A stretch of DNA of 64,000 bases from Rana temporaria (Eukaryota > Chordata > Amphibia > Anura > Ranidae): NCBI RefSeq assembly GCF_905171775.1, contig NC_053497.1, positions 33,310,764 to 33,374,763 on the forward strand, written 5' to 3'. The translations under genes and the position numbers were made by a program. The stretch's first letter is position 1. The number at the start of each line of letters is the position of its first letter. The notes under the pieces were generated by a model. The model had not been told where the DNA came from and did not search any database. It saw only the letters and a program-made list of their open reading frames with translations. Of the stretch, positions 1 to 12,298 are shown piece by piece.

Positions 1-91
1 GCGTAACCAGCGTTATGGGCGCCCGGGGCAGAATTTTATTTTTCGCCCCCCTTATATAAACATCCACTCTGGTTATAATGATAATTAGCAC

Positions 92-1075
92 ATTAATGTC
101 CCCATCAGCACACCAATGTCCCCATCAGCACACCAATGTCCCCATCAGCACAGCAATGTCCCCATCAGCACAGCAATGTCCCCATCAGCATAGCAATGTC
201 CCCATCAGCACACCAATGTCCCCATCAGCATAGCAATGTCCCCATCAGCACAGCAATGTCCCCATCAGCACAGCAATGTCCCCATAAGCACAGCAATGTC
301 CCCATCAGCCATCAATGTCCCCATCAGCACACCAATGTCCCCATCAGCACACCAATGTCCCCATCAGCACACCAATGTCCCCATCAGCCATCAATGTCCC
401 CATCAGCACACCAATGTCCCCATCAGCCATCAATGTCCCCATCAGCCATCAATGTCCCCATCAGCATAGCAATGTCCCCATCAGCCATCAATGTCCCCAT
501 CAGCATAGCAATGTCCCCATCAGCCATCAATGTCCCCATCAGCACAGCAATGTCCCCATCAGCACAGCAATGTCCCCATCAGCACACCAATGTCCCCATC
601 AGCACACCAATGTCCCCATCAGCCATCAATGTCCCCATCAGCATAGCAATGTCCCCATCAGCATAGCAATGTCCCTATCAGCATAGCAATGTCCCCATCA
701 GCCATCAATGTCCCCATCAGCACAGCAATGTCCCCATCAGCACAGCAATGTCCCCATCAGCCATCAATGTCCCCATCAGCATAGCAATGTCCCCATCAGC
801 ACACCAATGTCCCCATCAGCCATCAATGTCCCCATCAGCATAGCAATGTCCCCATCAGAATAGCAATGTCCCTATCAGCATAGCAATGTCCCCATCAGCC
901 ATCAATGTCCCCATCAGCACAGCAATGTCACCATCAGCCATCAATGTCCCCATCTGCATAGCAATGTCCCCATCAGCACACCAATGTCCCCATCAGCACA
1001 GCAATGTCCCCATCAGCACAGCAATGTCCCCATCAGCACATCAATGTCCCCATCAGCCATCAATGTCCCCATCAG
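92..1075. repeat. Minisatellite, 19/20-bp unit
   Basis: About fifty head-to-tail copies of a unit built around CAATGTCCCCATCAGC. The variable spacer is ACAC, ACAG, ATAG (20-bp unit) or CAT (19-bp unit). Mixing of unit lengths shifts the reading frame, so each frame gives long open stretches of the same few residues (MSPSA, QCPHQ, NVPIS). These are by-products of the repeat and not genes. The variant spacers form local runs, which suggests growth by unequal exchange or slippage. Confidence 0.95.
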
Positions 1076-1556
1076 CGTTGTGCAGCACATTTACCTCCTG
1101 CCTCCGCACTAGACGACTTCAGCTCTTCTGTAACTCCTGACTCCCGCCCGCTGCTACACACGTGGAAGGATCATTATTTCAAACAGCGGGCAGGAAGAGG
1201 GGAGTGATGTCACTGGTTAAAGCACAAAACGTGTTTGAAAATTGCTGCGCAAATACACTGCGATAAAAATTGAAACAACCACCATTGTATTCTCTACGGT
1301 CTTTGCTAAAAAAAATATATATAATGTTTTGGGGTTAAATGTAATTTTCTAGCAAATAAATTATGATTTTTACATGTAGGAGAGAAATGTCAGAATTGGC
1401 CTGGGTGTCCCAGAACGCCCGAAGGTGCTCCCTGCATGTTGGGCCTCTGTATGTGGCCACGCTGTGTAAAAGTCTCACACATGTGGTATCCCCATACACA
1501 AAATAAAATAAAATAAAATCTTGATTTTGCAAAGAATTGTGGGAAAAAAATACAAC
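1076..1556. other. Non-coding stretch, probably part of an older repeat
   Basis: No gene is seen. It contains an AT-rich segment and a short (AAAAT)n run at 1500-1519. Sequence resembling the same kind of non-coding repeat resumes after the palindromic element at 1561-2018, so that element may have landed in an older repeat. Confidence 0.4.
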
Positions 1557-1560
1557 TTAA

Positions 1561-2018
1561 AGGGGTGGTTCCCCCTAAAACACATTTCTAACAATAGATT
1601 CGTAAGACCCCTTATACTGCGGGTAGGCTGGCTTTTTTTTTATTTTTTTTTAGTACATACCTCGATCTCGGCGTCTCGTCCCTTGTCGGTGGGCGTTCCT
1701 AGTTGATTGACGTTCCTCGGACGGGCGCATACGTGACGTCACGACTTTCCGAAAGAAGCCGAACGTCGCTGCGCAGGCGCCGTATAGAGCCGACTCTATA
1801 CGGCGCCTGCGCAATGACGTTCGGCTTCTGTCGGAAAGTCGTGACGTCACGTATGCGCCCGTCCGAGGAACGTCAATCAACTAGGAACGCCCACCGCCAA
1901 GGGACGAGACGGCGAGATCTCGGTATGTACGAAAAAAAAAAAAAAAGCCAGCCTACCCGCAGTGTAACGGGTCTTACGAATCTATTGTTAGAAATTTGTT
2001 TTAGGGGGAACCACCGCT
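1561..2018. mobile_element. Palindromic MITE with TTAA duplications
   Basis: The two halves are long inverted copies. AGGGGTGGTTCCCCCT at the left is mirrored by AGGGGGAACCACCGCT at the right, and the arms meet near 1795. TTAA lies at 1557-1560 and again at 2019-2022, as expected for a TTAA-targeting element (piggyBac or Kolobok type). No transposase is present. The open frames on both strands mirror each other and are not genes. Confidence 0.8.
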
Positions 2019-2022
2019 TTAA

Positions 2023-2393
2023 AAAAAACACAATGCCTCTTTCTAAATACCTTGGAATGTCTTCTTTCCAAAAAAGGGGTAATTTGGGGGGTATTTGTAC
2101 TTTTCTGGCATGTTAGGGTCTCAAGAAATGAGATCAGTCAGTTTTCAGATATTGGCACCATAGCTTGTGGACTCTATAGATTTCACAAAGACCAAATATA
2201 CACCAATTTGTACTTATTTTTACCAAAGATATGTAGAAGTATAAATTGTGGCCAAAATTTATGAAGAAAAAATACTAATTTGCTAAATTTTATAACAGAA
2301 ACAAAGAAAAAAAAATGTTTACAGAATTGTCAGTCTTTTTCCTCTTATAGCGCAAAAAAACAAAAAAAAAACCCAATGGTGATTAACCACTTT
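2023..2393. other. AT-rich non-coding stretch
   Basis: No coding signal or recognisable domain. It looks like the continuation of the older repeat split by the element at 1561-2018, and runs up to the TTAA that starts the next transposon. Confidence 0.4.
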
Positions 2394-2397
2394 AGCC

Positions 2398-3581
2398 CCG
2401 GGCCTGTTTTTCAGAGTCTGTGTTTACGAGACAAAACCATTTTTTTTTTGCTAGAAAATTACTTAAAACCCCCAAACATTATATATTTTTTTTTCTAACA
2501 CCCTAGAGAATAAAATGGAAGTCATTGCAATACTTTTTGTCACATCGTATTTGCGCAGCGGTCTTACAAGCGCACTTTTTTTGGAAAAAATTCACTTTTT
2601 TAAATGAAAAAATAAGACAACAATAAATTTGGCCCAATTTTTTTATATATTGTGAAAGATAATGTTACGCCGAGTAAAATGATACCCAACATGTCACGCT
2701 TAAAAATTGCGCCCGCTCGTGGCATGGCGTCAAACTTTTACCCTTAAAAATCTTGATAGGCGGCGTTTAAAAAATTCTACAGGTTGCATTTTTTGAGTTA
2801 CAGAGTAGGCCTAAGGCTAAAATTAATGCTCTCGCTCTAACGATCGCGTCGATACCTCACTTGTGTGGTTTGAATACCGTTTTCATATGTCGGCGCTACT
2901 CGCGTATACGTTCGCTTCTACGCACGAGCTCGTCGGGACAGGGGGCTTTAAAAAAAAATTTTTTTGCTTTTCGCATTTATTTTTATTTATTTTAGAATTT
3001 TTAACACTGAAAAAAAAAAAAAAATTATCACTTTTATTCCTATTACAAGGAATGTAAACATCCCTTGAAATAGAAAAAAGCATGACAGGTCCTCTTAAAT
3101 ATGAGATCTGGGGTCAAAAAGACCTCAGATCTCATATTTGGGCTTAAATGCAAAAAAAAATAAAAAATTTGGAAATGTCATTTTTTCAAATGACAAAAAT
3201 AAAAAATGTTTCTTTAAGACGCTGGGCGGGACTGACGTTTTGACGTCACTTCCGCCCAGCGGAGCTATGGGGACGGGCGAAGGAGATTTTTCCTTCAGTC
3301 TCGTCCCCGCTCAGCTGCCGGATGGTCGCGATCTCCTCAACCGCTACCGACGGCTACGGTAAGCGGCGGAGGGCGCGGGAGAGCGGCGGGAGGGGGGGGC
3401 CCTCTTCCGCCACCGATAACGGCGATCTCGCGGCGAATCCGCCGCGGAGACCGCCATTATCGTTAACACGGCCGCCCACAGAAGAGATGAATATCTCGAT
3501 TGGGGCAGCAGCTGCTGCCGTTACCGAGATATTAATCTCTAAAGTGAGGACGTATAACGACGGTGGGCGGTCGGCAAGTAG
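2398..3581 (+). mobile_element. Family A TTAA-flanked non-autonomous transposon
   Basis: Bounded by TTAA at 2394-2397 and 3582-3585. The interior matches 52021-53227 over nearly its full length, with shared blocks such as GATAATGTTACGCCGAGTAA and CAACATGTCACGCTT. Other copies or pieces lie at 15290-16116, 20705-21376 (reversed), 38620-38940 and 63596-63880. No transposase frame is present. The right part was later duplicated in tandem. Confidence 0.75.
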
Positions 3582-4019
3582 TTAAATACCACCAAAAGAA
3601 ATCTCTACTTGTGTGAAAAAAAGGACGAAAATTTCATATGGGTACAGTGTTGTATTGTCATTCAAAATGTGAGAGCACCGAAAGCTACGGTAAGCGGCGG
3701 AGGGCGCGGGAGAGCGGCGGGAGGGGAGGGGCCCCTCTCCCGCCACCGATAACGGCGATCTCGCGGCGAATCCGCCGCGGAGACCGCCATTATCGTTAAC
3801 ACGGCCGCTAACAGAAGAGATGAATATCTCGATTGTGGCAGCAGCTGCTGCCGTTACCGAGATATTCATCTCTAAAGTGAGGACGTATAACGACGGTGGG
3901 CGGTCGGCAAGTAGTTAAATACCACCAAAATAAATCTCTACTTGTGTGAAAAAAAGGACGAAAATTTCATATGGGTACAGTGTTGTATTGTCATTCAAAA
4001 TGTGAGAGCACCGAAAGCT
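3354..4019. repeat. 331-bp tandem duplication of a transposon end
   Basis: The segment starting CTACGGTAAGCGGCGG at 3354 recurs at 3685 with very few differences. Each copy runs through the GC-rich end of family A and on into flanking sequence ending CACCGAAAGCT. The near identity points to a recent event. Both copies contain the imperfect hairpin around GCAGCAGCTGCTGC. Confidence 0.85.
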
Positions 4020-5233
4020 GAAAATTGGTCTGGTTATTAAGGGGGTTTAAGTGCCCAGTTGTCAAGTGGTTAATATCCATACCAGACCTGAAGGGCCTGA
4101 TATGGAATTTGGGGGGGCCCCCACATTTAAATTTTTTTTTTTTTTGGTTCAGGGTTCCCCTTAATATTTTTTTTGGTTCAGGGTTGCCCTTAATAATCAT
4201 ACCAGACCCAAAGGGCTTGGTAATGGACTGGGGGTGACCCCTGACGTTTTTTTCAATGACTTTGATCTAATAGTAGTTTTAAATGACTTTTTTTTCCTTT
4301 AGAAATTACATTTTGTGCAGGGACAGTTCTAAGCACGGGAAACATGTGCTACTTCACAGGCATACTATACACATCCCCAGGTACGAAATTTTTCACTTTA
4401 AGCATTATTAAAATCACTGCTCCCGAAAAAACGGCAGTTTTTTAAAAACTTTTTTTGCATTAGTACATGTCCCCTGGGGCAGGACCCGGGTTCCCAAATA
4501 CTTTTTATGACAATAACTTCCATATTAACCTTTAAAATGAGCACTTTTGGTTTTTCATGTTCGTGTCCCATAGATTTTAACGGTGTTCGCGTGTTCGAAC
4601 GATTCTCATGTTCTGGTGCAAACCGAACTAGGGGGGGGGGGGGGGGGGTGTTCGGCTTATCCCTAATGGACAGGCTGTTGGATTTTTTCATAAGATTATT
4701 GCCAGGGGCTATAGCCACTGGCAATAATCACTATATTCTCCCAGCAGATAAGGCTGACACCCAGAGGAAAACGGTGTCAGGAGAGGGAGCTCCAGCTGAT
4801 TGACAGCTTCAGCTCTGTTCCTGTATGCTGTGTGAAGAGGGGGTCTCTTCCCTCCAATCAGCTCTCAGAGCTCTCCTCACTGAGCTCTACAGTGTGTGAC
4901 AAAAGATCCCCCTATTGAGGCAGCACTTTTTCAACCAGGGTGGAGAGGGGGTCATTGGAATAGCCAGCAGTGTAGGTGAAGGATGGGAATGCCTCAAGTG
5001 TACTATGGGTCCAGGAAGTTATTTATCACAATAAGCATTCACAATACGAGTAAGCATCACATGATGTGAAACATGTCAGCCACCTTTTTTCTTTTGTTCA
5101 CTTCATTTTGACTGCATCGCTCTGGTTGTTTTTTGGATTTTATTTGTATAATAAAGACATTGGCCCAGATTCAAGAGGCTATTGCCATAGGTTGTGTAGG
5201 ACTGTGTAACTGCAGTCCTAACTGTTACACAGA
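4020..5233. other. Non-coding stretch with repeat fragments
   Basis: Holds the tail of a family B-like repeat ending AAGTGGTTAAT near 4074. It also has a short direct repeat (ACCAGACC-AAGGGC at about 4080 and 4200), a poly-T run at 4131-4145 and a poly-G run at 4630-4648. From about 4660 the sequence appears single copy, with no convincing gene. Confidence 0.5.
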
Positions 5234-6171
5234 GTTACACAGAGTGCCGTGACGTGGCCTGCAGCTTCCCAGACATTTGCAAATGACTGCAACTGAACCT
5301 CTGTTTTAATCACATACAGTTAGACAGATTAATTTGGTTTTGTGCTTCTTTGGTTTGGTATTTTTGAGCCTGGTCCTTATGGTAAGAATTTTTTACATTT
5401 CCATATGTATACTTAATCGCATATTGCTAATCGCATCTCATTTAAAGTCCCAACCGTCCATATTTTATCCTTACAGGGATGGAGGCCTGTGGTGACTTAA
5501 ACCACATGCCTCATATAAAGTCCCAACCCCATTTTTTAACATTAACCAGGGATGGAGATGCGATTTCAGGAGTGTCACACATTGCCTCCACAGATCTGCC
5601 ACCAACAAGTTAATTTATGCATTGTCGTTTTTTGACTAGCTGACCCAGTTTGATGTGGTCCGCACCCAGTTTGGTGGTATTTTGGCTTGGTAGGCATGTT
5701 TTGGTTTCACCCCTGTTTTTTGTATTTTGTTTTTTCAGTGCTCTCATTTGCCAGACCAACCATAGATAGGGGCGGTTCTATGTTGCCTTCTGCTCCCTGT
5801 CTATTAATTAGCACACCTGGGTTCCTCCTTTGGAGGCCTTAAAAATCACAGTTAGGACTGCAGTTACACAGAGTGCCGTGACGTGGTCTGCAGCTTCCCA
5901 GACATTTGCAAATGACTGCAACTGAACCTCTGTTTTAATCACATACAGTTAGACAGATTAATTTGGTTTTGTGCTTCTTTGGTTTGGTATTTTTGAGCCT
6001 GGTCCTTATGGTAAGAATTTTTTACATTTCCATATGTATACTTAATCGCATATTGCTAATCGCATCTCATTTAAAGTCCCAACCGTCCATATTTTATCCT
6101 TACAGGGATGGAGGCCTGTGGTGACTTAAACCACATGCCTCATATAAAGTCCCAACCCCATTTTTTAACAT
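5234..6171. repeat. Two near-identical 309-bp direct repeats
   Basis: Positions 5234-5542 and 5863-6171 match over 309 bp with no gaps and one difference noted (GTGGCCTG against GTGGTCTG), about 320 bp apart. They could be a recent segmental duplication or the long terminal repeats of a small element. I saw no clear TG...CA ends, primer-binding site or polypurine tract, so the duplication is favoured. Confidence 0.85.
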
Positions 6172-6261
6172 ATATTGATTTTGTTGGAAACACTATTGGA
6201 CACTATTGGTTTTTGGAGTACTCTATTTATGCCAAATGGACTGAGCTTACTCACACAGGGC

Positions 6262-6790
6262 CAGATTCACAGAGCAAGTACGCCGGCGTATCTACTGATA
6301 CGCCGGCGTACTTTCAAATTTCCCGCGTCGTATCTTTGGTTTGAATCCTCAAACCAAGATACGACGGCATCTGGGTAAGATCCGTCAGGCGTACGGCTTC
6401 GTACGCCTTCGGATCTTAGATGCAATACTTTGGCGCCTGCTGGGTGGAGTTTGCATCGTTTTCCGTGTCGGGTATGCAAATTAGCGATTTATGACGATCC
6501 ACGAATGTACGCGCGGCCGTCGCATTTTCTAACATCGTCTGTAGTCGGCTTTTTCCGGCGTATAGTTAAAGCTGGTATTTTGCGGCGTATAGATAGACTT
6601 GCCATGTTAAGTATGGCCATCGTTCCCGCGTCGAAATTATTTTTTTTTTTTTTTTGCGTAAGTCGTCCGTGAATAGGGATGGACGTAACTCACGTCTAAG
6701 TTAAAAAAATGACGTCATTGCAATGTCATTTCGCGCAAAGCACGGCAGGAAATTTCTGGACGACGCATGCGCAGTTCATTCGCTGCACCC
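6262..6790 (+). mobile_element. Family C non-autonomous transposon, right end missing
   Basis: Begins GGGCCAGATTCACAGAGC, the terminal repeat of the complete copies at 17207-17907 and 40234-40880. It continues with the family interior (CGCCGGCGTATCTAC, TACGACGGCATCTGGG). The expected mirror end TGAATCTGGCCC is absent. Confidence 0.7.
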
Positions 6791-7084
6791 CCATGCAGGT
6801 TGTTATCATGCATGAGGACATTTAGTATTAGTATCACAATCTCACATAGTGCCATTTACATACCATTTGTAACCAGTAGGTAGCGCCATCCACCCCACTT
6901 TTGTTTTCGCATTTCCAACTTTATTATCAAACCCACTCTTCTACTTAGCAAAGGTTCTAGTTCTCTGTCTATAGACAATCCAACTGAAGCATGCTGCAGC
7001 TGTCATCAATTTTGTGCTTGAAAAAGATCACATTTGTTCCTACAATTTCTACATTTAAGTGAGTCTCCTTATCTTTCATTGCTT

Positions 7085-7395
7085 TTATATTTAAAAAGCA
7101 TTGAAGGTTATTTACGAATACCGCTCTCATTACCAAAATCTTGTATATAGTCCCTTATCAACCCTTCCAAGAGCTTACATACTATTGATGTTAGGCTAAT
7201 GGTCCAATTCCCAGGGATGTATTTTGGGCCCTTTTTAAATATTGGTGCTACATTGGCTTTTCTGCAATCAGCTGGTACCATTCCAGTCAGTAGACTGTTC
7301 GTAAAAAATTAGGAACAATGGTCTGGCAATTACTTGACTGAGTTCCCTATGTATCCTCAGGTGCAAGCAATCTGGTCCCGGTGATTTATAAATGT
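7085..7395 (-). pseudogene. LINE reverse transcriptase fragment (CR1/L2-like)
   Basis: Read on the minus strand, 7395-7270 gives SPGPDCLHLRIHRELSQVIA, close to the SPGPDGLHPRVLRELA motif of CR1/L2-type reverse transcriptases. After a stop or frameshift, 7260-7090 gives KANVAPIFKKG followed by PGNWTISLTSI, the next conserved block of the same domain. Both ends are missing and the frame is broken, so it is a dead fragment. Confidence 0.8.
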
Positions 7396-7477
7396 TAAAT
7401 TTCCCAATGTAATAATAGTTCTTAATACAATTCATCTTTTTTTGTTTTGCATGTCTATATTTACATTGGGTAAACAG

Positions 7478-8325
7478 TAGGGATGCACCGATATATCGGT
7501 GGCCGATACATATCGGCCGAAAACAGCTGTTTTGGGGACGTGCCGAAACAGCTTTAAAATTGCCGATAATGAATAGTGGCTGCAGAGCGGTAAAACACAT
7601 ACTGAAATTGTCTCCGCTCTGCTCGCACACAGCCCCGCCTGCTCCTAACCCACACTGTGATAAACAGAATGCCGGTCTAATGCTGAGATGTGTGGGGTTA
7701 GGAGGAGGCAGGGGTGTGTGCGAGCAGAGCAGAGACAGTTTCAGCATACGGGCGGTGGTGAGTTGCTTTCTTTTCTAGCAGCCATCCCCCCCCCCACATC
7801 ACATACCTCCCTTTGGCTGGCTATATCTTCGGGACTCTGTCCCCCGCCCCCCCTCCTCCTCCCCCCGACTGCCTAGTTTGGCTACTGTCTCTGACGCCAA
7901 TCCACTCTTGAGGTGACAGGGTTAATAAAGAGAACCTGTCACCTCCAATTGCTATCACACAGGGAATTATTTTCTCCTGTGTGATAGCAATAAATTTAAG
8001 TGTAAAAAAAAAAAAATAAGAAATAATAATTAAATTAAATTAATAAAATAAGTAATTAAAAGGTAAAGAATAAGAAAAATAATATTAAAAATAAGAAAAT
8101 GATACAAAAATAAAAAAAGTAAAACGACAAGCTACAAAAAAAACAAAAAAAAACAAGAGGCGGCAATTGGGGGCACAGTGAGGCGGCAATTTGGGGCACA
8201 GTGAGTGTATGTTTTAACATACAATTATTTAAAAAAGAAGAAAAGTCATTTTCGGTTTCGGCCTGACATTTTTTGTTATTTCGGTTTCGTTTCGGTTTTG
8301 AAATTTCCATTTCGGTGCACCTCTA
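7478..8325. mobile_element. hAT-type non-autonomous element
   Basis: Terminal inverted repeats TAGGGATGCACCGAT (left) and ATTTCGGTGCACCTCTA (right). The flanks are GTAAACAG (7470-7477) and GTATACAG (8326-8333), an 8-bp duplication with one mismatch. The interior has an inverted pair (CTGTGATAAACAG region) and long A/T-rich runs, with no transposase. Confidence 0.8.
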
Positions 8326-8426
8326 GTATACAGTAAATGGATGTGACCTGACACATACACTAATAAAACACATGGCAGCCTCCATCTCTGATTTGGTAGA
8401 TAGAAGAGAAGGGTTTGTGGGACTTT

Positions 8427-8833
8427 GGCCTCGTACAGACGACCGAACATGTCTGCTGAAACTGGTCCGCTGACCAATTTCAGCAGACATGTTCGGTTGT
8501 GTGTACGGCCGACCGGACAGGTTTCCAGCGGACATTTGTCCATCCGACCGTTTTCGAGCGGACAAATGTTTCTTAGCATGCTAAGAAACATGTCCGCTGG
8601 AATCCTGTCCGTCGGACATGTTCGGTCGTCTGTACAGAGCGGCCGCCATCCCTCGCATGCGTCGAATCACTTTGACGCATGCGTGGAAGCATTGACCTTC
8701 CAGCGTCGCGCACGTCGCCGCGTCATCGTCGCGGCGACGGCGCGGACACGTCACCGCGCTGTCTGTCTGCGCGGATTTCTGTCTGATGGTGTGTACCGTT
8801 TTCAGCGGACTGTCCCCTCGTCTGTACGAGGCC
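8427..8833. mobile_element. Harbinger-like MITE
   Basis: Ends GGCCTCGTACAGACGACC and its complement GTCTGTACGAGGCC, flanked by TTT at 8424-8426 and 8834-8836. The interior has internal inverted repeats around ACATGTCTGCTGAAA and TTAGCATGCTAA. It belongs with the GTACACACGA-type elements at 20179, 23273, 39759 and 43148. Confidence 0.8.
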
Positions 8834-8836
8834 TTT

Positions 8837-9716
8837 AAATGAGGGAACGCCATGTCAAGAGAGAATAATAACATAGAAATTAAGTTACAGTACATGATTT
8901 ATTTATTACAATCTTAAATACATATTAGATATTTGTATCAAATAAATAGGTAGTCACAAGACTTACTCTAAATATGCTGCTCATAGCATGCAATACAAAT
9001 AAAAAATAGACATGGCAGATATACATGGTAAAATAAATCAACTAAAAAACATATGTAATAGAGACAGGTAACTGTTGGCATATAGTGGTACTCTATGCGT
9101 TTCCTGGCATTTCAGCCAATCATCAGGAGTGTTGTAAAGTAATATACTGGAAAGAAAAATAGACAAGGGTAAGTGATAATGTCTTTGGAATAAGGGAGGA
9201 CAGGGACTATGTCCCAACAAGGGAGTCAATTGGGAAACTTACTGTACAGCCTCAAGGACAGGTCAGGTATCTGCCAAGGAAATCGGGGGTACAGGCATGA
9301 TGTCTCCCCCGGGGGTTGAGACGGGGAACCCTCCAAGGACGGAGAACAGCGCCCAGAGCATAACACGATGGTCACAGTTTGATCCAAAATACTATGTGTG
9401 CACTATGAGTGGATAGTGTTCCCAAAACAAGTGTGTCAAAAAAAATTGATTGATTAAAAAGTGTAAAAATAGTGTAGCAAAATATTTATGTGTTCCCATA
9501 AGGGGACTGCATAGGGTAATGTGTATGGAACAAAACCAAACAAAAGGGAGGAAAAAATATACCAAGAGGTGGTGACTGAGCTCCCAGCAAAAAGGGTGAC
9601 CTGTGTGTAGGATCCGTGTGTGGTTCCTTGTGATTGAGTCAAGGAAATGAACCATCGGTTGCTCCAAGGCTACTATATACCCCCATTCCCAGGCGAGGTC
9701 CTGTCAACGTCATGCC
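8837..9716. other. Non-coding stretch, apparently single copy
   Basis: No gene, transposon end or tandem repeat recognised. It is moderately AT-rich, and the short open frames on both strands resemble no known domain. Confidence 0.5.
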
Positions 9717-9992
9717 TAAGGCTGGGTTCACACTACTACACTACTTTCATCCTACTTTGCTCTGTGTTCAATGTTTCCCTATGAGAGCGTCTTGTAGTGT
9801 CCTACACAAGTCGGTCCGACTTTGAAAATGCTCCCTGTACTACTTTTGGTCCTACATTGATCCTACTTCAGGCCCATTGAATATCATTGAAGTCGGACCA
9901 AAGTAGTATCCTGTTCATGAAAGTAGGATGGATGTAGGATAAATGTAGGACCAATGTAGCAGAGCAAAGTAGGATGAAAGTAGTGTAGTAGT

Positions 9993-10326
9993 CAGGGCCG
10001 TCTTTACCGCAGGGCAAATGGGGCAGGTGCCCTGGGCCCTGTCACTGTTGGGGGCCCAAAGCAACCCCCTTTAAAAAAAAAAAAAAAAAAACATTTTTTT
10101 TTTTTTTTTTTTTTGGAGGCCCAGATGGCAACCCCCCTTTTTTTTATTTATTTTTAAATAAAAAAAATATATATATTTTTATTAAAGGGACAATTTTTTT
10201 TATATATTTTTATTTTATTTTTTATTAAAGGGCCAATTTTTTTTTAGAGGTCTGGGGGTCCCCAGGGGCCCATAGTTCCCCAGGGCCCCGGATGACAACC
10301 CCCCTTTTTTTATAAAAAAAAAATCT

Positions 10327-10394
<68 letters not shown>

Positions 10395-10514
10395 GTTTAT
10401 TATTATTATTATAGGACCCAGAGGTCCCCGGATGGCAACCCCCCTTTTTTTTATAAAAAACATTTTTTTTATATATTTTATTTCTTTTTTTTCTTTTTAT
10501 ATATATATATATAT

Positions 10515-10569
<55 letters not shown>

Positions 10570-12298
10570 TTTATTAAAGGGCTCAGAGGTCCCCATGTGG
10601 CAAACACCCTTTATCTTTTTTTATAAATGTTTATTTTTTTTATTTTTGTTTATATATTTTTTTTATTTATTTTTTATTTAAGGGCCCAGAGGTCCCCAGG
10701 GCCCTGGATGGCAACCCCCCCTTTTTTTTTTATAAATGTTTCTTTATATATATTTTTTTATTAAAGGGCCCAGAGGTCCCGGATGGCAACCCCCCTTTTT
10801 TTTGTAATTTATTTTTATTAAAAAAAAAATATTAAAGGGCCCAGAGGTCCCCAGGGCCCCAGATGGCAACCCCCTTTTTAAAATATATTTTTTATATATA
10901 TTTTTTATTTCTTTTTTTCTTTTTATTAAAGGGCCCAGAGGTCCCCAGGGCCCCGGATGGCTACACCCCTTTTTTATATATATTTTTCTTTATTTCTTTC
11001 TTTATTTCTTTTTTTATAAAGGGCCCCCCGCTTCTAAATTTGCGGCAGCCCCCCCCCCCTGCTTCTCAATTTCAGGTGGCAGCACCCCCCATCCCGGTTC
11101 TTTGCTCCAGGGGGCCCATGCCTGAAGCTGTGTAAGTGGCCCCATAATTCCTGATGGCGGCCCTGCCTCCCGTTAAGCCCCTGTGCTGCCCACAAATCAG
11201 GCTGAAAATCATCAGTGGCACGCAGCCAGTGACAGTACTGCTTCCCTTCCCAGTGTTTTAAAATGTACAGCACCCCTGATTTCCCTTTAGACGCGCACTT
11301 TTCCCTTCCTGCCACTGGGTGCTGCTTGCATATAAAAGTGAATTAGAATGTGATTTTATAACATCCCCAGTTTGCTCTTCCCGAGGCTGACTTCTTCATG
11401 TCCTGCTCCTCAAGGTATGTCACTGTTTGCTAATCTATATTGTAAATTGAAGTTTTCTGTAGAGTGTGCCCAAAGTCTTTATAATATTTGATGATTCGCT
11501 GCAGGTCTGGTCAGTGTTTTAAAAAGTTCCTCTATTTTACACATGGCATGGCATGGGGTCACAGCACCGTCTGTCCATTCTGCTTTAGCACCATGGGACC
11601 CCATGCCATGGCATGTGTAAAATAGAGGAACTCTTTAAATCACAGACCAGACCTGCAGTCCAGGCTGAGTAAAGCCTCAGAGTACATGACATTACTGTCT
11701 ATATTTAACTGCTTGATGGGCTTATTTTGGGCCTGGCTGGTTCACATGTATGTGTTTTGGCGGCCCACATTTGCGCAGGCACAGCAGCCCATTCATTTGA
11801 ATGGGCCGCCATGCCTGCGTTTCCTGCAAAGAAAAGCGCATGCCTCATGTAATAGGCTGCGCACACGGCACGCCTATGCCCATCAAGCACTGAAATACAG
11901 CACTGTCTGTCCATTCTGCTGTCTGCTGTGACTTATCTGCAGTTCCCGCACTGTCAAACTTGCTGCATTTTTAGACGTTTAGGTCACGCTTTTAAAAACA
12001 CAGTGCGTTTGTGTGTGCAAGAACTGCAGGTAAGTAGCATGGTGCAAGAACTGCAGGTAAGTAGCATGGTGCAAAAGCAGAATGGATTTCAAGGCAACTG
12101 TATTTTTAAAATGCTGAATGCACCTTTTTTCTGCAGGAAACAAAGGCATGGCAGCCCATTCAAATCAATGGGCTGCTGTACCTGCACAAATGAGGACCGC
12201 CAAAACATACATGTGAACCAGCCAGGCCCAAAATAAGCTGGAGGGGGGCCCAAAAAAAATGTTTGCCCTGGGCCCAAACCATATTAAAGACGGCCCTG
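9993..12298. mobile_element. hAT-type element nested in the MITE
   Basis: Terminal repeats CAGGGCCGTCTTTA and TAAAGACGGCCCTG. The exact 8-bp duplication GTAGTAGT lies at 9985-9992 and 12299-12306. The left 1 kb is a degenerate array of GGGCCCAGAGGTCCCC units separated by T-rich and AT tracts. The right half has two hairpins (about 11520-11640, and 11720-11820 against 12120-12230). No transposase remains. Confidence 0.9.
10328..10561. repeat. (AT)n microsatellites
   Basis: Two long AT dinucleotide runs at about 10330-10389 and 10497-10560, inside the degenerate GGGCCCAGAGG array of the hAT element. Open frames made of Y and I residues here are artefacts. Confidence 0.95.

Noticed and set aside
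92..1075. CRISPR-like array
   Set aside because: There are no unique spacers; units are contiguous and the context is vertebrate.
136..1207. Several open frames of 60-180 codons in the first kilobase
   Set aside because: They are translations of the 19/20-bp minisatellite in all frames; no unique sequence, start context or splice signal.
5234..6171. A complete LTR retrotransposon
   Set aside because: The internal segment is only about 320 bp with no coding remnants, and the repeats lack recognisable LTR ends.
10225..11135. Y/I/F-rich frames
   Set aside because: Translations of (AT)n and poly-T tracts in a hAT element.
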